Below are positions 52,327 through 61,171 of a stretch of 64,000 nucleotides of DNA, one piece after another. Position 1 is the stretch's first letter; each line of letters opens with the position of its first letter. The stretch comes from a virus. The notes beneath the pieces are model-generated. The model saw only the letters and a program-made list of their open reading frames with translations, did no database searches and was not told where the DNA came from. The stretch is taken from the IMG/VR virus record IMGVR_UViG_3300031251_000015, positions 1-64,000 of that record; one strand, given 5' to 3'. A program made the translations under genes and the position numbers.

Positions 52327-52711
52327 TTTCAGTGGTTCCTACCTCTTTCCTTAAATGTAGATCCCAAATCTGACGATCATCAAGTTCAAAGTTAAGTTCT
52401 TTAAATGCTGTAAATATGGAATCGATTAAAGCTTTCTCAACTGAACTTATATCTTTTTGCCGTATGGTCTTTCCATCTTTTAGAAGCCATGAAACTGATG
52501 TAACTTTGATAAATACTGTTAATCGTTTGCCAGTAAGCGCCGATAATTCTTTTAGAAGCTTTGGTTCTTTTACTATTTCTTTAACTTCATCCTCTATTAA
52601 TTTCTTAAACTTTTTACCTTCCGTAGATATAAATCGTCTTTTTTGGCCAGGAATATTAACATACAATTTATTAACACTAATTGGAAACACATTAAACAAT
52701 AGTCGTATCAT
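52289..52711 (-). CDS. RusA-like Holliday junction resolvase
   Basis: 140 aa, family usual 120-140. SVNKLYVNI at the N-terminus, then RQKDISSVEKALIDSIFTAF and LDDRQIWDLHLRKE give the Asp pairs of RusA; the usual Asn after D-I is Ser here. It would resolve four-way junctions, standing in for T4 gp49, and fits the neighbouring recombination genes. Convergent with gp46, TAG stop. Confidence 0.82.
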   Translation of the reverse strand: MIRLLFNVFPISVNKLYVNIPGQKRRFISTEGKKFKKLIEDEVKEIVKEPKLLKELSALTGKRLTVFIKVTSVSWLLKDGKTIRQKDISSVEKALIDSIFTAFKELNFELDDRQIWDLHLRKEVGTTETTLVEISEYTSI

Positions 52712-52731
52712 ATACTTAATTAAGGAATAAC

Positions 52732-53190
52732 ATGACCTTACCGTTGTATTTTAAGAGATTAGTAGAAACAGCTATTCTACCAAGAAAGAACTTCCCAACA
52801 GATGCTGCGCTTGATCTCTACTACCCGGCATTTGCTGAAAATATAACAATAGAACCAGGAAATCAAGTAGTGGTAGAAACTGGGGTAGCTTGTATTGTTC
52901 CGGAAGGTTACTGGTTAAAGTTTCATGAGCGTAGTGGGTTGGCGGCTAAAAAGGGAATTAAAGTATCAGCCGGTGTAATTGATAGTAATTATACCGGACA
53001 ACTTAAAGTTATTCTTTTAAATACATCGCATATTCCACAAACTATAACAGCAGGATCAGCTGTTTGTCAGTTTACAATAGAGTTAGTAATTAATGCTGAT
53101 ATTCATTGGGTTGACGCTGATGTATTTGACAGGTTAGCAGAAGCCAAGGATAGGAAAGAGAAGGGCTTTGGATCCAGCGATAAAGCATAA
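52732..53190 (+). CDS. dut: dUTPase
   Basis: 152 aa trimeric dUTPase. Motif 1 is TDAALDLYYPA, motif 2 and 3 HERSGLAAKKGIKVSAGVID then YTGQLKVILLN, motif 5 RKEKGFGSS at the C-terminus. It hydrolyses dUTP to dUMP, preventing uracil in DNA and feeding dTMP synthesis. AAGGA precedes the ATG. It is followed one base after the stop by the 161-aa gene. Confidence 0.95.
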   Translation: MTLPLYFKRLVETAILPRKNFPTDAALDLYYPAFAENITIEPGNQVVVETGVACIVPEGYWLKFHERSGLAAKKGIKVSAGVIDSNYTGQLKVILLNTSHIPQTITAGSAVCQFTIELVINADIHWVDADVFDRLAEAKDRKEKGFGSSDKA

Positions 53191-53191
53191 T

Positions 53192-53677
53192 ATGAGCCAT
53201 TTAAATAAGAAAATACAAACTGTTCCTTATGTGATAAATCATATAAACACGACTATTACTTCTGAACAATCCCCATTTGAGATGATAACAGAGGCTCCTT
53301 GGTTTGTACGATTAATAAGTAAGGGACAGTATTGTGTTTATAAGGAAACTGTGTATGTTCCATCTTTCCATCTAGAACTAGTCAAATCTGCTCATGAAGA
53401 AGATAGAACGTTAGCCACATCCAAAGTTCTTCCATGTATTATGCTGTTACATGACTTTAAAAGCGTTTCTTTATTTAGAATGATTAAGTTTTTGTATACT
53501 TTAAAATATCAATTACATTACTTTTTATACGAATTCTTATTTTTAAAAGCCGCTGATAGTAGATTTTATGAATTAGTTACCATGGGGTTCTTGACAAGTA
53601 GAAAACAGTATCTAACAAAAGTGCCTCCTGAAATAATAGAGGCACAATTGCGTGAGATACTAGAAACTAATTCGTAA
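53192..53677 (+). CDS. Unknown protein, 161 aa
   Basis: ATG at 53192 one base after the dUTPase stop; the longer TTG start inside dut is rejected. The protein has YVINHINTTITSEQSPFEMI, a VRLISKGQYCVYKETVYVP beta region and a hydrophobic helical segment LHYFLYEFLFLKAADSRFY. No family recognised. It overlaps the convergent 953-aa gene by 11 bases. Confidence 0.65.
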   Translation: MSHLNKKIQTVPYVINHINTTITSEQSPFEMITEAPWFVRLISKGQYCVYKETVYVPSFHLELVKSAHEEDRTLATSKVLPCIMLLHDFKSVSLFRMIKFLYTLKYQLHYFLYEFLFLKAADSRFYELVTMGFLTSRKQYLTKVPPEIIEAQLREILETNS

Positions 53678-56528
53678 TTAGTCTAGGGTCATTATGATGA
53701 ATAACAGTACCATCATCATTTTTAGGTACATTAAAGTTCTTAAATACAGTAGTTCTACGTTTTGGTTTTTCAGGTGCCGGATTGATAATTTCTTCCGGCA
53801 CTTCTCCTTTTAGAACAGCGTCAATATCAGCATTCATATATCGTTCAGCTTCAGCCGATTCTTTTTCATCGGCTGTTTTTGGTTTATCTACTACATTAAC
53901 CAAGGGAACTTCATGTGGACTATTTATTCTTTGTGCTCCAATGATTAGTCCCTGCATAGCTTTTGATAGTCTACTATTCCCTAATTTAGTTTTTATAGCT
54001 GTCATGTTAGCTTCTAATAGCTGTTTTAGTAGAGTCCAATTACCTTCTTCAGCTGACTTAATGGCTTTCTGAAAATTAAGTCCAGTTTTACCTTTAAAGA
54101 AAGACAATAACCAACTCTTCATATCTTTAAAATTATCAGCAAAAGTTGGGTTGAGCATAGGGTCAAACTCTTCTACCGGAAGATCTTTAATCTCATTAAA
54201 CTTATCCATTATTTTATTTATTACACTTGGTGGAGCTAAACTACGCAACGTTCCCTGTATTAGATCTGGTTTGGCTTGTCCTATATTAATATATGTAGCT
54301 GGATTTTTAGCAAAGTCAATTAGAAATAATCCGAGTTTATATAATACTATTCCTATTTGTTGCAGCACAGGGAGTAAGGATACTACAAAAGCATGGATAA
54401 CAGCGTCTTGTAGTATTTGTCCTGAATTATCTACCTCTTCGTTTATTTCAGAAGATGGCGTTTTTAAAGCTATTAAGACTTCTATATTTTTCTGTAACGC
54501 TGTTTTTTGATTTGGTTTAATAGCACTAAACTGACCTTTAGCATATTGATCATTATTAATAGTGGTTAAAAAAGCTTTGAGTTCGTCTAATGTAAAGTTT
54601 TTAAGATCGGCGGCTAATTGTTTCTCATCCTTTTTTTCGTTATTAATAGTCAAAATACGATTACCAGTTTCATCAGTTCTCATAATACAATTCAAAGATT
54701 TAACCAATTCTTTAGCGGCTTTTGTAAGATTTTTTTCAAGTTCTCCACCATACAACTGCTTATCCTCTGAACCCACTAATAAATTACTAATCACTTTTTT
54801 ATCAAAATATTTTTCAGCATTTCGTAATAACTCTATAGGCGTTTTGCTTGATTGTATGTTATTTAATATTTCTTCCATTTTTTCTTTTGACAGACTATTT
54901 ATCTGAAGTTTAGTATAAGTAACTAATTTATCTTTAAATAACTTATCTGCTGTAACTGCGATTCTTCCAGTAGTGTTAATAAAGTCAGGCACTACTTCGT
55001 CAGATAGCCCCAGGGCTATTTTAGCCATTTGCTTTTCAATTGCCGGTTTATTCATAAATAAAAAGTCAGTCAACCCATATTTACGTATAATTTTATACAT
55101 TATTTGTTCTATATGATTAGTAATATCCTCAGTTATAGGTACCTCAGCGCCAGATAGTGTTATTAAATAACTAACACAAGTTAGCACGTCTACTTGCAGA
55201 TTAGATATACGAATATTTCCTGTAGGCAAGTAGTCAGTTGAATTATCATATAAATACTTTAGTAAATTAACATCCACTAACTTTGTATTAGTTCTATCTA
55301 CGTTAAACACTTTAACTTTGTAATTGTCTGGTTCGGCAGACCAATCCATAAGTAATCTACCAACGCAGCTGGCATAACTCATGGAACTAAAATAGGCATG
55401 TAAAAAATTATTGCTACTAAATATAACGTTATCTTTTACCGATTGTTCAGATTGCTTTACGTCCGCATCAGAAAATACTCGTTCTCTATTCCCACTCTCT
55501 TTTTCGTCTTTAAAGGGTATTTCTTTTTCAGCCTCTAGTTCGGCATCTATACTCATGTTAAACCCTGGAACGATATTTCTTTTAGTTGCCTGTTGTTTAC
55601 GAGTGTTTAACTCTTTTTCACGATCATTGGGATTAAATATACGACGATATATACGTTCATCAATATACGGAATATTAGCTGGTGTGGCAACTACATATAA
55701 CCGTAATATACAATTTACGTATTTAGTTTCCAAAGAATCTTTTACATCCTCTACACTAGAAACTGAATCATTTTCAAAGTTTTGTGAGGTTGGAACTCTA
55801 TTAGCCTCCTTTAAGAAACATATAGATTTAGTGATGAATTGTTCTGGAAGTTTTATGTCCTGTTGGTCTATAAACTTGGTAAGTAAATCAGGCTTACTTC
55901 CAAGAATATCCTGTATATTTTTCGGCAAAGAGTTATATATTTGATGAAAATATCGTAAATCACCGTTGCTTGGAAAGAATAACTTTTGGTATAATCCAGA
56001 TTTAAGTCTGGTAAAATCTCCTGGAATAGCACTAAAAGAAGATGCTTTCCCCTTGGATGCTGTTGATCCCATTCTTTGATACGGTATATACCCATTCCAA
56101 TAATAATATTTACATCTAATTAAAGATATTGCAAGATTTTTAATTAAATCTTCACCAGAAAGAAGGTCTTTTAAACTATGTACTTTGGCATTAGCTAATA
56201 CTACTTGTTTATTTTCTTTTCTAAACTTTTCTATAATTGCTGCCAATTCAGTAGCAAACTGAACGCTATTATTTTCTACTTCATTTTCCATTACAAGTTT
56301 TTCATAACTGTAATTAGCTTCCTTGGCCATTTTGTATAGCTTGTTAAACGATGACGAAGTTATTAAGGTAGATGCAGCTTCTTCATCAGTTATACTATCG
56401 TCATCCTCTTCTTCGGTTTCTTCTTCTTCGGTAGGATCTAATGGATTTGACCCCGGCTCTAACACATCATCGTTAGACTCATTTTCTTCTAATAACCTTA
56501 AAAGTATATTTTTTATATTGGTATCCAT
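53667..56528 (-). CDS. Large probable virion-internal protein, 953 aa
   Basis: Starts MDTNIKNILLRLLEENES, an amphipathic helix with LLE-E and no other known motif, then an extremely acidic stretch (TEEEETEEEDDDS). The body is helical, with one strongly hydrophobic region near residues 690-725 (AFVVSLLPVLQQIGIVLYKL) that could insert in a membrane. The C-terminus is basic and Pro-rich. Upstream of it is the baseplate spike. The N-terminal pattern matches the 1747-aa and 201-aa proteins, suggesting packaging in the head and perhaps ejection. TAG stop. Confidence 0.68.
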   Translation of the reverse strand: MDTNIKNILLRLLEENESNDDVLEPGSNPLDPTEEEETEEEDDDSITDEEAASTLITSSSFNKLYKMAKEANYSYEKLVMENEVENNSVQFATELAAIIEKFRKENKQVVLANAKVHSLKDLLSGEDLIKNLAISLIRCKYYYWNGYIPYQRMGSTASKGKASSFSAIPGDFTRLKSGLYQKLFFPSNGDLRYFHQIYNSLPKNIQDILGSKPDLLTKFIDQQDIKLPEQFITKSICFLKEANRVPTSQNFENDSVSSVEDVKDSLETKYVNCILRLYVVATPANIPYIDERIYRRIFNPNDREKELNTRKQQATKRNIVPGFNMSIDAELEAEKEIPFKDEKESGNRERVFSDADVKQSEQSVKDNVIFSSNNFLHAYFSSMSYASCVGRLLMDWSAEPDNYKVKVFNVDRTNTKLVDVNLLKYLYDNSTDYLPTGNIRISNLQVDVLTCVSYLITLSGAEVPITEDITNHIEQIMYKIIRKYGLTDFLFMNKPAIEKQMAKIALGLSDEVVPDFINTTGRIAVTADKLFKDKLVTYTKLQINSLSKEKMEEILNNIQSSKTPIELLRNAEKYFDKKVISNLLVGSEDKQLYGGELEKNLTKAAKELVKSLNCIMRTDETGNRILTINNEKKDEKQLAADLKNFTLDELKAFLTTINNDQYAKGQFSAIKPNQKTALQKNIEVLIALKTPSSEINEEVDNSGQILQDAVIHAFVVSLLPVLQQIGIVLYKLGLFLIDFAKNPATYINIGQAKPDLIQGTLRSLAPPSVINKIMDKFNEIKDLPVEEFDPMLNPTFADNFKDMKSWLLSFFKGKTGLNFQKAIKSAEEGNWTLLKQLLEANMTAIKTKLGNSRLSKAMQGLIIGAQRINSPHEVPLVNVVDKPKTADEKESAEAERYMNADIDAVLKGEVPEEIINPAPEKPKRRTTVFKNFNVPKNDDGTVIHHNDPRLITN

Positions 56529-56539
56529 ATATTTAATTC

Positions 56540-59113
56540 TTATATACTAAATTGTGAGTTTTGTGTTATAGCTATGATAGTAGCACCATACGACAAAACA
56601 TCATTTTTAATTATTGTATTAGTATTTGCGTAATGAGAATAATAAAAACTACTTTCTAATGCCGGATACCCATAACCGCCACCAATAACTATACTGTTAT
56701 ATAAATTTTCTATATCGTTGCTTATAGTATTAGTTTCTATACAATAAATATAATCCATTAACACAGCTCGCATAGCATACTCCTTACTACCAGCAGCACC
56801 AGTAAGTGGATCTGTGTCTGACCATATTAGATTACTGTTGCTTTTAGTTAATAAAGAATATAACGAATTAGCTCTGGTATTTATAAATTGTATAGCAATA
56901 TCTATATTATTGGCAGGACTTGTGTAAGAAGCTAATTGTGCCGAATCATCTTTAATATACTTTGCAACTACCGGTGATATTTGATAAACACCAACTCTTC
57001 CATTTATTGAGGGAGGATTTGGATTACCCTTACATGCCAATAACAATATAGCTTTTAGTATTTTAGGAGTTATACGAGAAGCAATTTCATTTTTATTGGG
57101 TTGAATGTAATTTTTCCATCCTTGATTTATTAAGTCATCATAAGTGCTAAATGGGAACTTAATTTGATTTATAGCATCTTGAGCAACGTCAGCCGCATAT
57201 CCATTTTTTGTTATCTGACTTAATGATTTACCTAGTGTACCACCAGCTAAATTATAATAAATGTTCGAAGTGCTTTGTTTTAAAGCATCATTCATATCAT
57301 TTTTTCTATTGTCATCTATTCGTTGAAATATTCTAGGTATATTATATTTCTTAAATACATTTTTATCAGTATTTACAGGAAAATCTGTAAAGGCAGAAAT
57401 AGCTTGATTTGTAAATCCAGTCCCAGCAAAGGATTTTATCACCTGTCTGGCTCTAGTATAAACAGCCATACAGGAATTGAATATACCTCCAAGTACATCG
57501 AACACTAGATTTCTATTTATTTTAAATTCGGCACTACCAGGAGTATACAGTTTAAAGTTACCATCTGGATCAAACCCAAGGTAAGCACCTGACGGATGTC
57601 TTAAAAATACCTGCTCTGCCCCAGGATCTAACGACATTTCTATACCAATTGGTTTATCATAGTTATAATTATTAGCAATAGTCCATGCCTGTGTAAAGGA
57701 ATCTATTTGATTAGCACCAACATTTACTGTAGTTTTTATATTAGTTCCTTGAACTTTATTTCCCAACCATTGTTTTAAAGGATCAATAAATATACTATGA
57801 TTATGTTGCGAAGTTGTTCTATCAGTAATTGCTTGAGTAGGACTTGCCGATGTAAACACTTCCCAGTGTAAATGTGCTCCAGTAGTGTGTCCACCAGAAC
57901 CGGCAGCACCAACCGCACCACCAGTTATGCCTAATGTGCTTCCTACACTATATTTGTTACCTTGTATACCACTTACTGAAGATAAGTGCATAAAAGTATG
58001 ATAATAGTTATCAGCACCTTGGTATATTATATAGTTACCAGCAGTACTGCTACCAAGTTTTACGTAAACTACAGTACCATCAATAGGAGCTACTAATGTT
58101 GTTGTTCTAGTTGAAGTATTAAAAGTTAAATCAATACCATCATGCCACTCACCATTAGCCCTCGTACACCCAAAAGTCTGACCTTGTTGTAGGCTTGGAG
58201 CATTCCATGATATATTAGTTGGAATAGGCAGTTGTTTAGTTATAGTTATATTAGGAGTAGTATCTAATGGAGCTGGTGTATTATTTAAATTAGCATTTTG
58301 TACTGTAGAAGTTAATGTAGTAGTTGTGGCAGAAGGATGTAATAAATCTATGTTAATAATTGGATTAGTAGTATTGATAGTAGAATTTCTTACTCTAAAT
58401 GGAGCTGATTGTGTTGTTGGAAAGTTTGGATATGCTGAGCTAAAAGCTTGATATATATTTCCAAATTCAGTAGTGACAGCTTGTTGGGTTAATGGAATAG
58501 CACCACCAAGAAATATTTCTTCTTGACCCTCAACATCGCTTAGCAAAAGAGAATAACCTTTCTCGCTTTGTATTTGATACGATTGTACTACTGAATCATA
58601 GGTTAAATCTACGGTAGGAGTGATGGGTGTTCCTGGAGTTATTTCAAATAATGGTGTTTTTCTTACCGATTGAGCAAGATCTGTTTCATGAAATACAGAA
58701 CCTAAAACTATTGGATAATTAGGATCGTCATCTTCAAATGTAACTATTACTTCAGTGCCTATTTTAGGTATGTTAAATACACCAAAATTTGATATTGTTG
58801 CTCCGTTATTTAAGTCACTAGTAGATGCCCAATTATGTCCTAATACTGGTGCCCAAGGCAAACAAGCTACCGAATCTGGATTAGTTATATCACCAAGTCT
58901 GTTGGTAGTTTTTCCACTTTCATTTAAGTTATACGGATTAGCCGGGTCATTCTGTAGCATTCCGCCGTGAAGAAGCGGAATCCAAACCTTAACTCTCCCA
59001 GATTGTAGTGGATCATTAATATCTACAACAAGACCTCTAGTTATATTTCCCGATACACCTTGACTAGTATACTTAAAAAAATCTCTAGTTGAAAAATCTA
59101 CAGTTTCTGGCAT
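56540..59113 (-). CDS. Baseplate hub/spike protein with M23 peptidase domain (gp5-like)
   Basis: 857 aa. The N-terminal OB-type domain (GLVVDINDPLQSGRVKVWIP and FGVFNIPKIGTEVIVTFED, YPIVLGSVF) is that of gp5/VgrG-like hub proteins. Residues about 300-420 hold an M23 endopeptidase: GEWHDGIDLTF (His, Asp), YYHTFMHLSS and AHLHWEVF. A later segment LACKGNPNPPSINGRVGVYQ (about 680-700) resembles an SLT transglycosylase but lacks the catalytic Glu. T4 gp5 uses lysozyme instead; M23 would cut peptide crosslinks at entry. Followed two bases later by gp53-like gene. Confidence 0.88.
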   Translation of the reverse strand: MPETVDFSTRDFFKYTSQGVSGNITRGLVVDINDPLQSGRVKVWIPLLHGGMLQNDPANPYNLNESGKTTNRLGDITNPDSVACLPWAPVLGHNWASTSDLNNGATISNFGVFNIPKIGTEVIVTFEDDDPNYPIVLGSVFHETDLAQSVRKTPLFEITPGTPITPTVDLTYDSVVQSYQIQSEKGYSLLLSDVEGQEEIFLGGAIPLTQQAVTTEFGNIYQAFSSAYPNFPTTQSAPFRVRNSTINTTNPIINIDLLHPSATTTTLTSTVQNANLNNTPAPLDTTPNITITKQLPIPTNISWNAPSLQQGQTFGCTRANGEWHDGIDLTFNTSTRTTTLVAPIDGTVVYVKLGSSTAGNYIIYQGADNYYHTFMHLSSVSGIQGNKYSVGSTLGITGGAVGAAGSGGHTTGAHLHWEVFTSASPTQAITDRTTSQHNHSIFIDPLKQWLGNKVQGTNIKTTVNVGANQIDSFTQAWTIANNYNYDKPIGIEMSLDPGAEQVFLRHPSGAYLGFDPDGNFKLYTPGSAEFKINRNLVFDVLGGIFNSCMAVYTRARQVIKSFAGTGFTNQAISAFTDFPVNTDKNVFKKYNIPRIFQRIDDNRKNDMNDALKQSTSNIYYNLAGGTLGKSLSQITKNGYAADVAQDAINQIKFPFSTYDDLINQGWKNYIQPNKNEIASRITPKILKAILLLACKGNPNPPSINGRVGVYQISPVVAKYIKDDSAQLASYTSPANNIDIAIQFINTRANSLYSLLTKSNSNLIWSDTDPLTGAAGSKEYAMRAVLMDYIYCIETNTISNDIENLYNSIVIGGGYGYPALESSFYYSHYANTNTIIKNDVLSYGATIIAITQNSQFSI

Positions 59114-59114
59114 G

Positions 59115-59456
59115 TTAACCTAGTATAGAATTGACAGAACTTAAATCAGCTACTAATAATTGTGTTCCGGTAGACAGTGTAGAAAATGGGTCAATTATTC
59201 CATTAAACCATAATACTAACCACCAGTAATCCTCTGAACCATACAATGTATTTGCTATTAAATCAGCCCTATTTTCAAAAGACGCTGGAATTATATAAGT
59301 TCCTACAACTGGAATAGCTGATCTGTATGATGATGGCAATGGAAAGTAGGTTTTATATTTTTTTGATGGAGAAAATATACCACCTTTGTTACTCCATAAA
59401 GCTTGTGGTGATGGAGCCTGTATTACGTTACCATTCCAATCAACTATAAGACTCAT
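59115..59456 (-). CDS. Baseplate wedge protein (T4 gp53-like)
   Basis: 113 aa. Diagnostic core: YIIPASFENRADLIANTLYG, then EDYWWLVLWFNGIIDPFSTL and TGTQLLVADL, the RxDxIA...YG...YWW...N...DPF pattern of gp53-like proteins. T4 gp53 is 196 aa; this is a compact version with only the core. It lies just upstream of the hub gene. Confidence 0.85.
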   Translation of the reverse strand: MSLIVDWNGNVIQAPSPQALWSNKGGIFSPSKKYKTYFPLPSSYRSAIPVVGTYIIPASFENRADLIANTLYGSEDYWWLVLWFNGIIDPFSTLSTGTQLLVADLSSVNSILG

Positions 59457-59482
59457 ATATGTTTCCTTAAAGTTAATTCCTG

Positions 59483-59500
59483 TTATTGACGATACTTTAT
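59483..59500 (+). promoter_or_regulatory. Motif A promoter-like site for 343-aa gene
   Basis: TTATTGACGATACTTTAT, 15 bases before the ATG at 59516 with GAGGAG between; in the divergent gap with gp53. Confidence 0.6.
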
Positions 59501-59515
59501 GCAGAGGAGTAATTT

Positions 59516-60547
59516 ATGACTACATCTTTGACAACAACATACACAGTAACCCCAGTTACTTTTGGATACGGTTCCAGCGTATATCCGATGCCGCCTGTAT
59601 GCACTAATTACCCAGTTAATATAGGAGGTAACTACTATCCAACATTTCCTGGAGTTATTTCGAATAATTATGTTCAAAATAACTGGTCTAATTGTCGTAA
59701 TACCTACGATTTATCTAAAATGACTGATAGTAAAGATTTTATATTCACTTGCCTTAAACAAATTATAAAAGACATATTATATATATTACCATGTCCTCTT
59801 GATGTTACTTATGATAAAATGTCAAGTAATTATTTTTCATTGGTAGAAAATGATTTAGATGGTGATATAAACACAGCTACAGATATACGTGAATTTTTTA
59901 AAACTAATAGAAGTTTAGCAGTAGTAGCATATGATATCCATTTAAACAGACTTGAAATGTCTTCAATGTTTAGTGAAGAATCCCCAGTTTCTAATATAGA
60001 TAACTTACTAGATGATAAATTACAAATTAAAGAAAATAAAGAAGAATACTTTATGTCATTAAAATCAAGGTTTTTACCATTAGTTAATCTGCGTCTATTA
60101 AATATCACAGATAATATTATTTTGACGTTTGAAAAAGATCTGAAACAAGGTATTTTACCGTTTATTCATACTTCTAATTATCTTTTTAATCCCCTATATA
60201 ATAGTAAATCAGAGGGTCAAAAAGCCTCTGATCTGTTATCTTCGTTAACTTCTGAAGCTCTACTAATAGACAAGTCACATTTACCAGACATTCAGCCTTA
60301 TTTTTCTCCAGAATATTGTTATTTATCTTTACAAAATAAAGAAGTGATACAAGAAGCATTGGAGACTTTTGATAAATCTAAAGAAGGACTGATAAATTTT
60401 TTAAATAAAATAACAGTCCCCGGAACTAACGTAATACCTTTTATAGAAACAATGATAGACCATTGTGCTATGAATCAAAATATAGTGAATATAGAACGAT
60501 ATGCTTACATAACTTTACGACATTTAATTGAATCTAATTTGATTTAA
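59516..60547 (+). CDS. Unknown protein, 343 aa
   Basis: The N-terminal 60 residues are Tyr/Pro/Asn-rich and low-complexity (TPVTFGYGSSVYPMPPVC, NYPVNIGGNYYPTFPGV), then the protein is helical and acidic from residue 70. GAGGAG precedes the ATG. Ends before a strong terminator, so it is a single-gene transcript. No family recognised. Motif A suggests a non-late function, but the N-terminus resembles virion tails. Confidence 0.65.
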   Translation: MTTSLTTTYTVTPVTFGYGSSVYPMPPVCTNYPVNIGGNYYPTFPGVISNNYVQNNWSNCRNTYDLSKMTDSKDFIFTCLKQIIKDILYILPCPLDVTYDKMSSNYFSLVENDLDGDINTATDIREFFKTNRSLAVVAYDIHLNRLEMSSMFSEESPVSNIDNLLDDKLQIKENKEEYFMSLKSRFLPLVNLRLLNITDNIILTFEKDLKQGILPFIHTSNYLFNPLYNSKSEGQKASDLLSSLTSEALLIDKSHLPDIQPYFSPEYCYLSLQNKEVIQEALETFDKSKEGLINFLNKITVPGTNVIPFIETMIDHCAMNQNIVNIERYAYITLRHLIESNLI

Positions 60548-60568
60548 TAAGCTAACTAACAAAAGTAT

Positions 60569-60600
60569 ACCTCCAATGTAGTTATTGGAGGTTATTTTTT
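60569..60600 (+). terminator. Intrinsic terminator after 343-aa gene
   Basis: ACCTCCAAT / ATTGGAGGT, nine pairs, loop GTAGTT, then TATTTTTT. Confidence 0.9.
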
Positions 60601-60616
60601 ATAGCAATTAAATTAT

Positions 60617-60850
60617 ATGATAATACTTTCAACACTTCCAAAAAACTCATTAGGAATAGTTAAAATACTAAATGTAAACCAGTCTACCATAACAAAGTTA
60701 GAGACTTTGGGAATTACAATAGGTACAAAAATAAAGTTAAAACGAATAGAAGAACGAGATATAATTATAGAATCTTATATAGAAGGTAATAAAGTTAAAG
60801 CAACTTTATCTATAGACGATGCTCTTAAAATTCTAATAAATCCTATCTAA
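60617..60850 (+). CDS. FeoA-like SH3 domain protein, 77 aa
   Basis: MIILSTLPKNSLGIVKIL, then KLETLGITIGTKIKLKR, then a strand pair and ATLSIDDALKILI. This follows the FeoA pattern (L-LG-G-I-(x)n-A-I), normally a small cytosolic partner of the FeoB iron transporter or a C-terminal domain of DtxR regulators. No FeoB is visible. No ribosome site precedes the ATG, which lies only a few bases after a motif-B-like AGCAATTAAATT, so the mRNA may be nearly leaderless. Overlaps the convergent gene by 18 bases. Confidence 0.65.
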   Translation: MIILSTLPKNSLGIVKILNVNQSTITKLETLGITIGTKIKLKRIEERDIIIESYIEGNKVKATLSIDDALKILINPI

Positions 60851-61171
60851 CACTCTGGCAGTAATCCAATTGTAAGAAAGTAATTTTAAAGTATGTTTAA
60901 GTAGGTCTTCATTTATTATATCTTTTGGCATTCCAACTATATCAAACTCTTCAGCATCTGGTGGAAGATCATATTCTAATAAAGAAGTTTTACCTATCTC
61001 GTAATCTATTCTTGGCGCTCCCCAATAAAATGAAGTATCACCAGTCATTAGTGAAATTAGTTTATTAGCGGCTATGGTATCTTCACATAAGGCCACTTCG
61101 GATTTTCTGTGTTTTAATGTTACATATTCACCAGTAGGAATATGTAACACAGCATATACACTATTGGACAT
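60833..61171 (-). CDS. Unknown protein, 112 aa
   Basis: ATG at 61171 inside the end of the preceding gene; a GTG at 61183 is the alternative. SVYAVLHIPTGEYVTLKHR then a helix, TSFYWGAPRIDYEIG, and acidic LEYDLPPDAEEFDIV. Mixed alpha/beta with no known family. TAG stop. Co-transcribed with the zincin. Confidence 0.65.
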   Translation of the reverse strand: MSNSVYAVLHIPTGEYVTLKHRKSEVALCEDTIAANKLISLMTGDTSFYWGAPRIDYEIGKTSLLEYDLPPDAEEFDIVGMPKDIINEDLLKHTLKLLSYNWITARVLDRIY

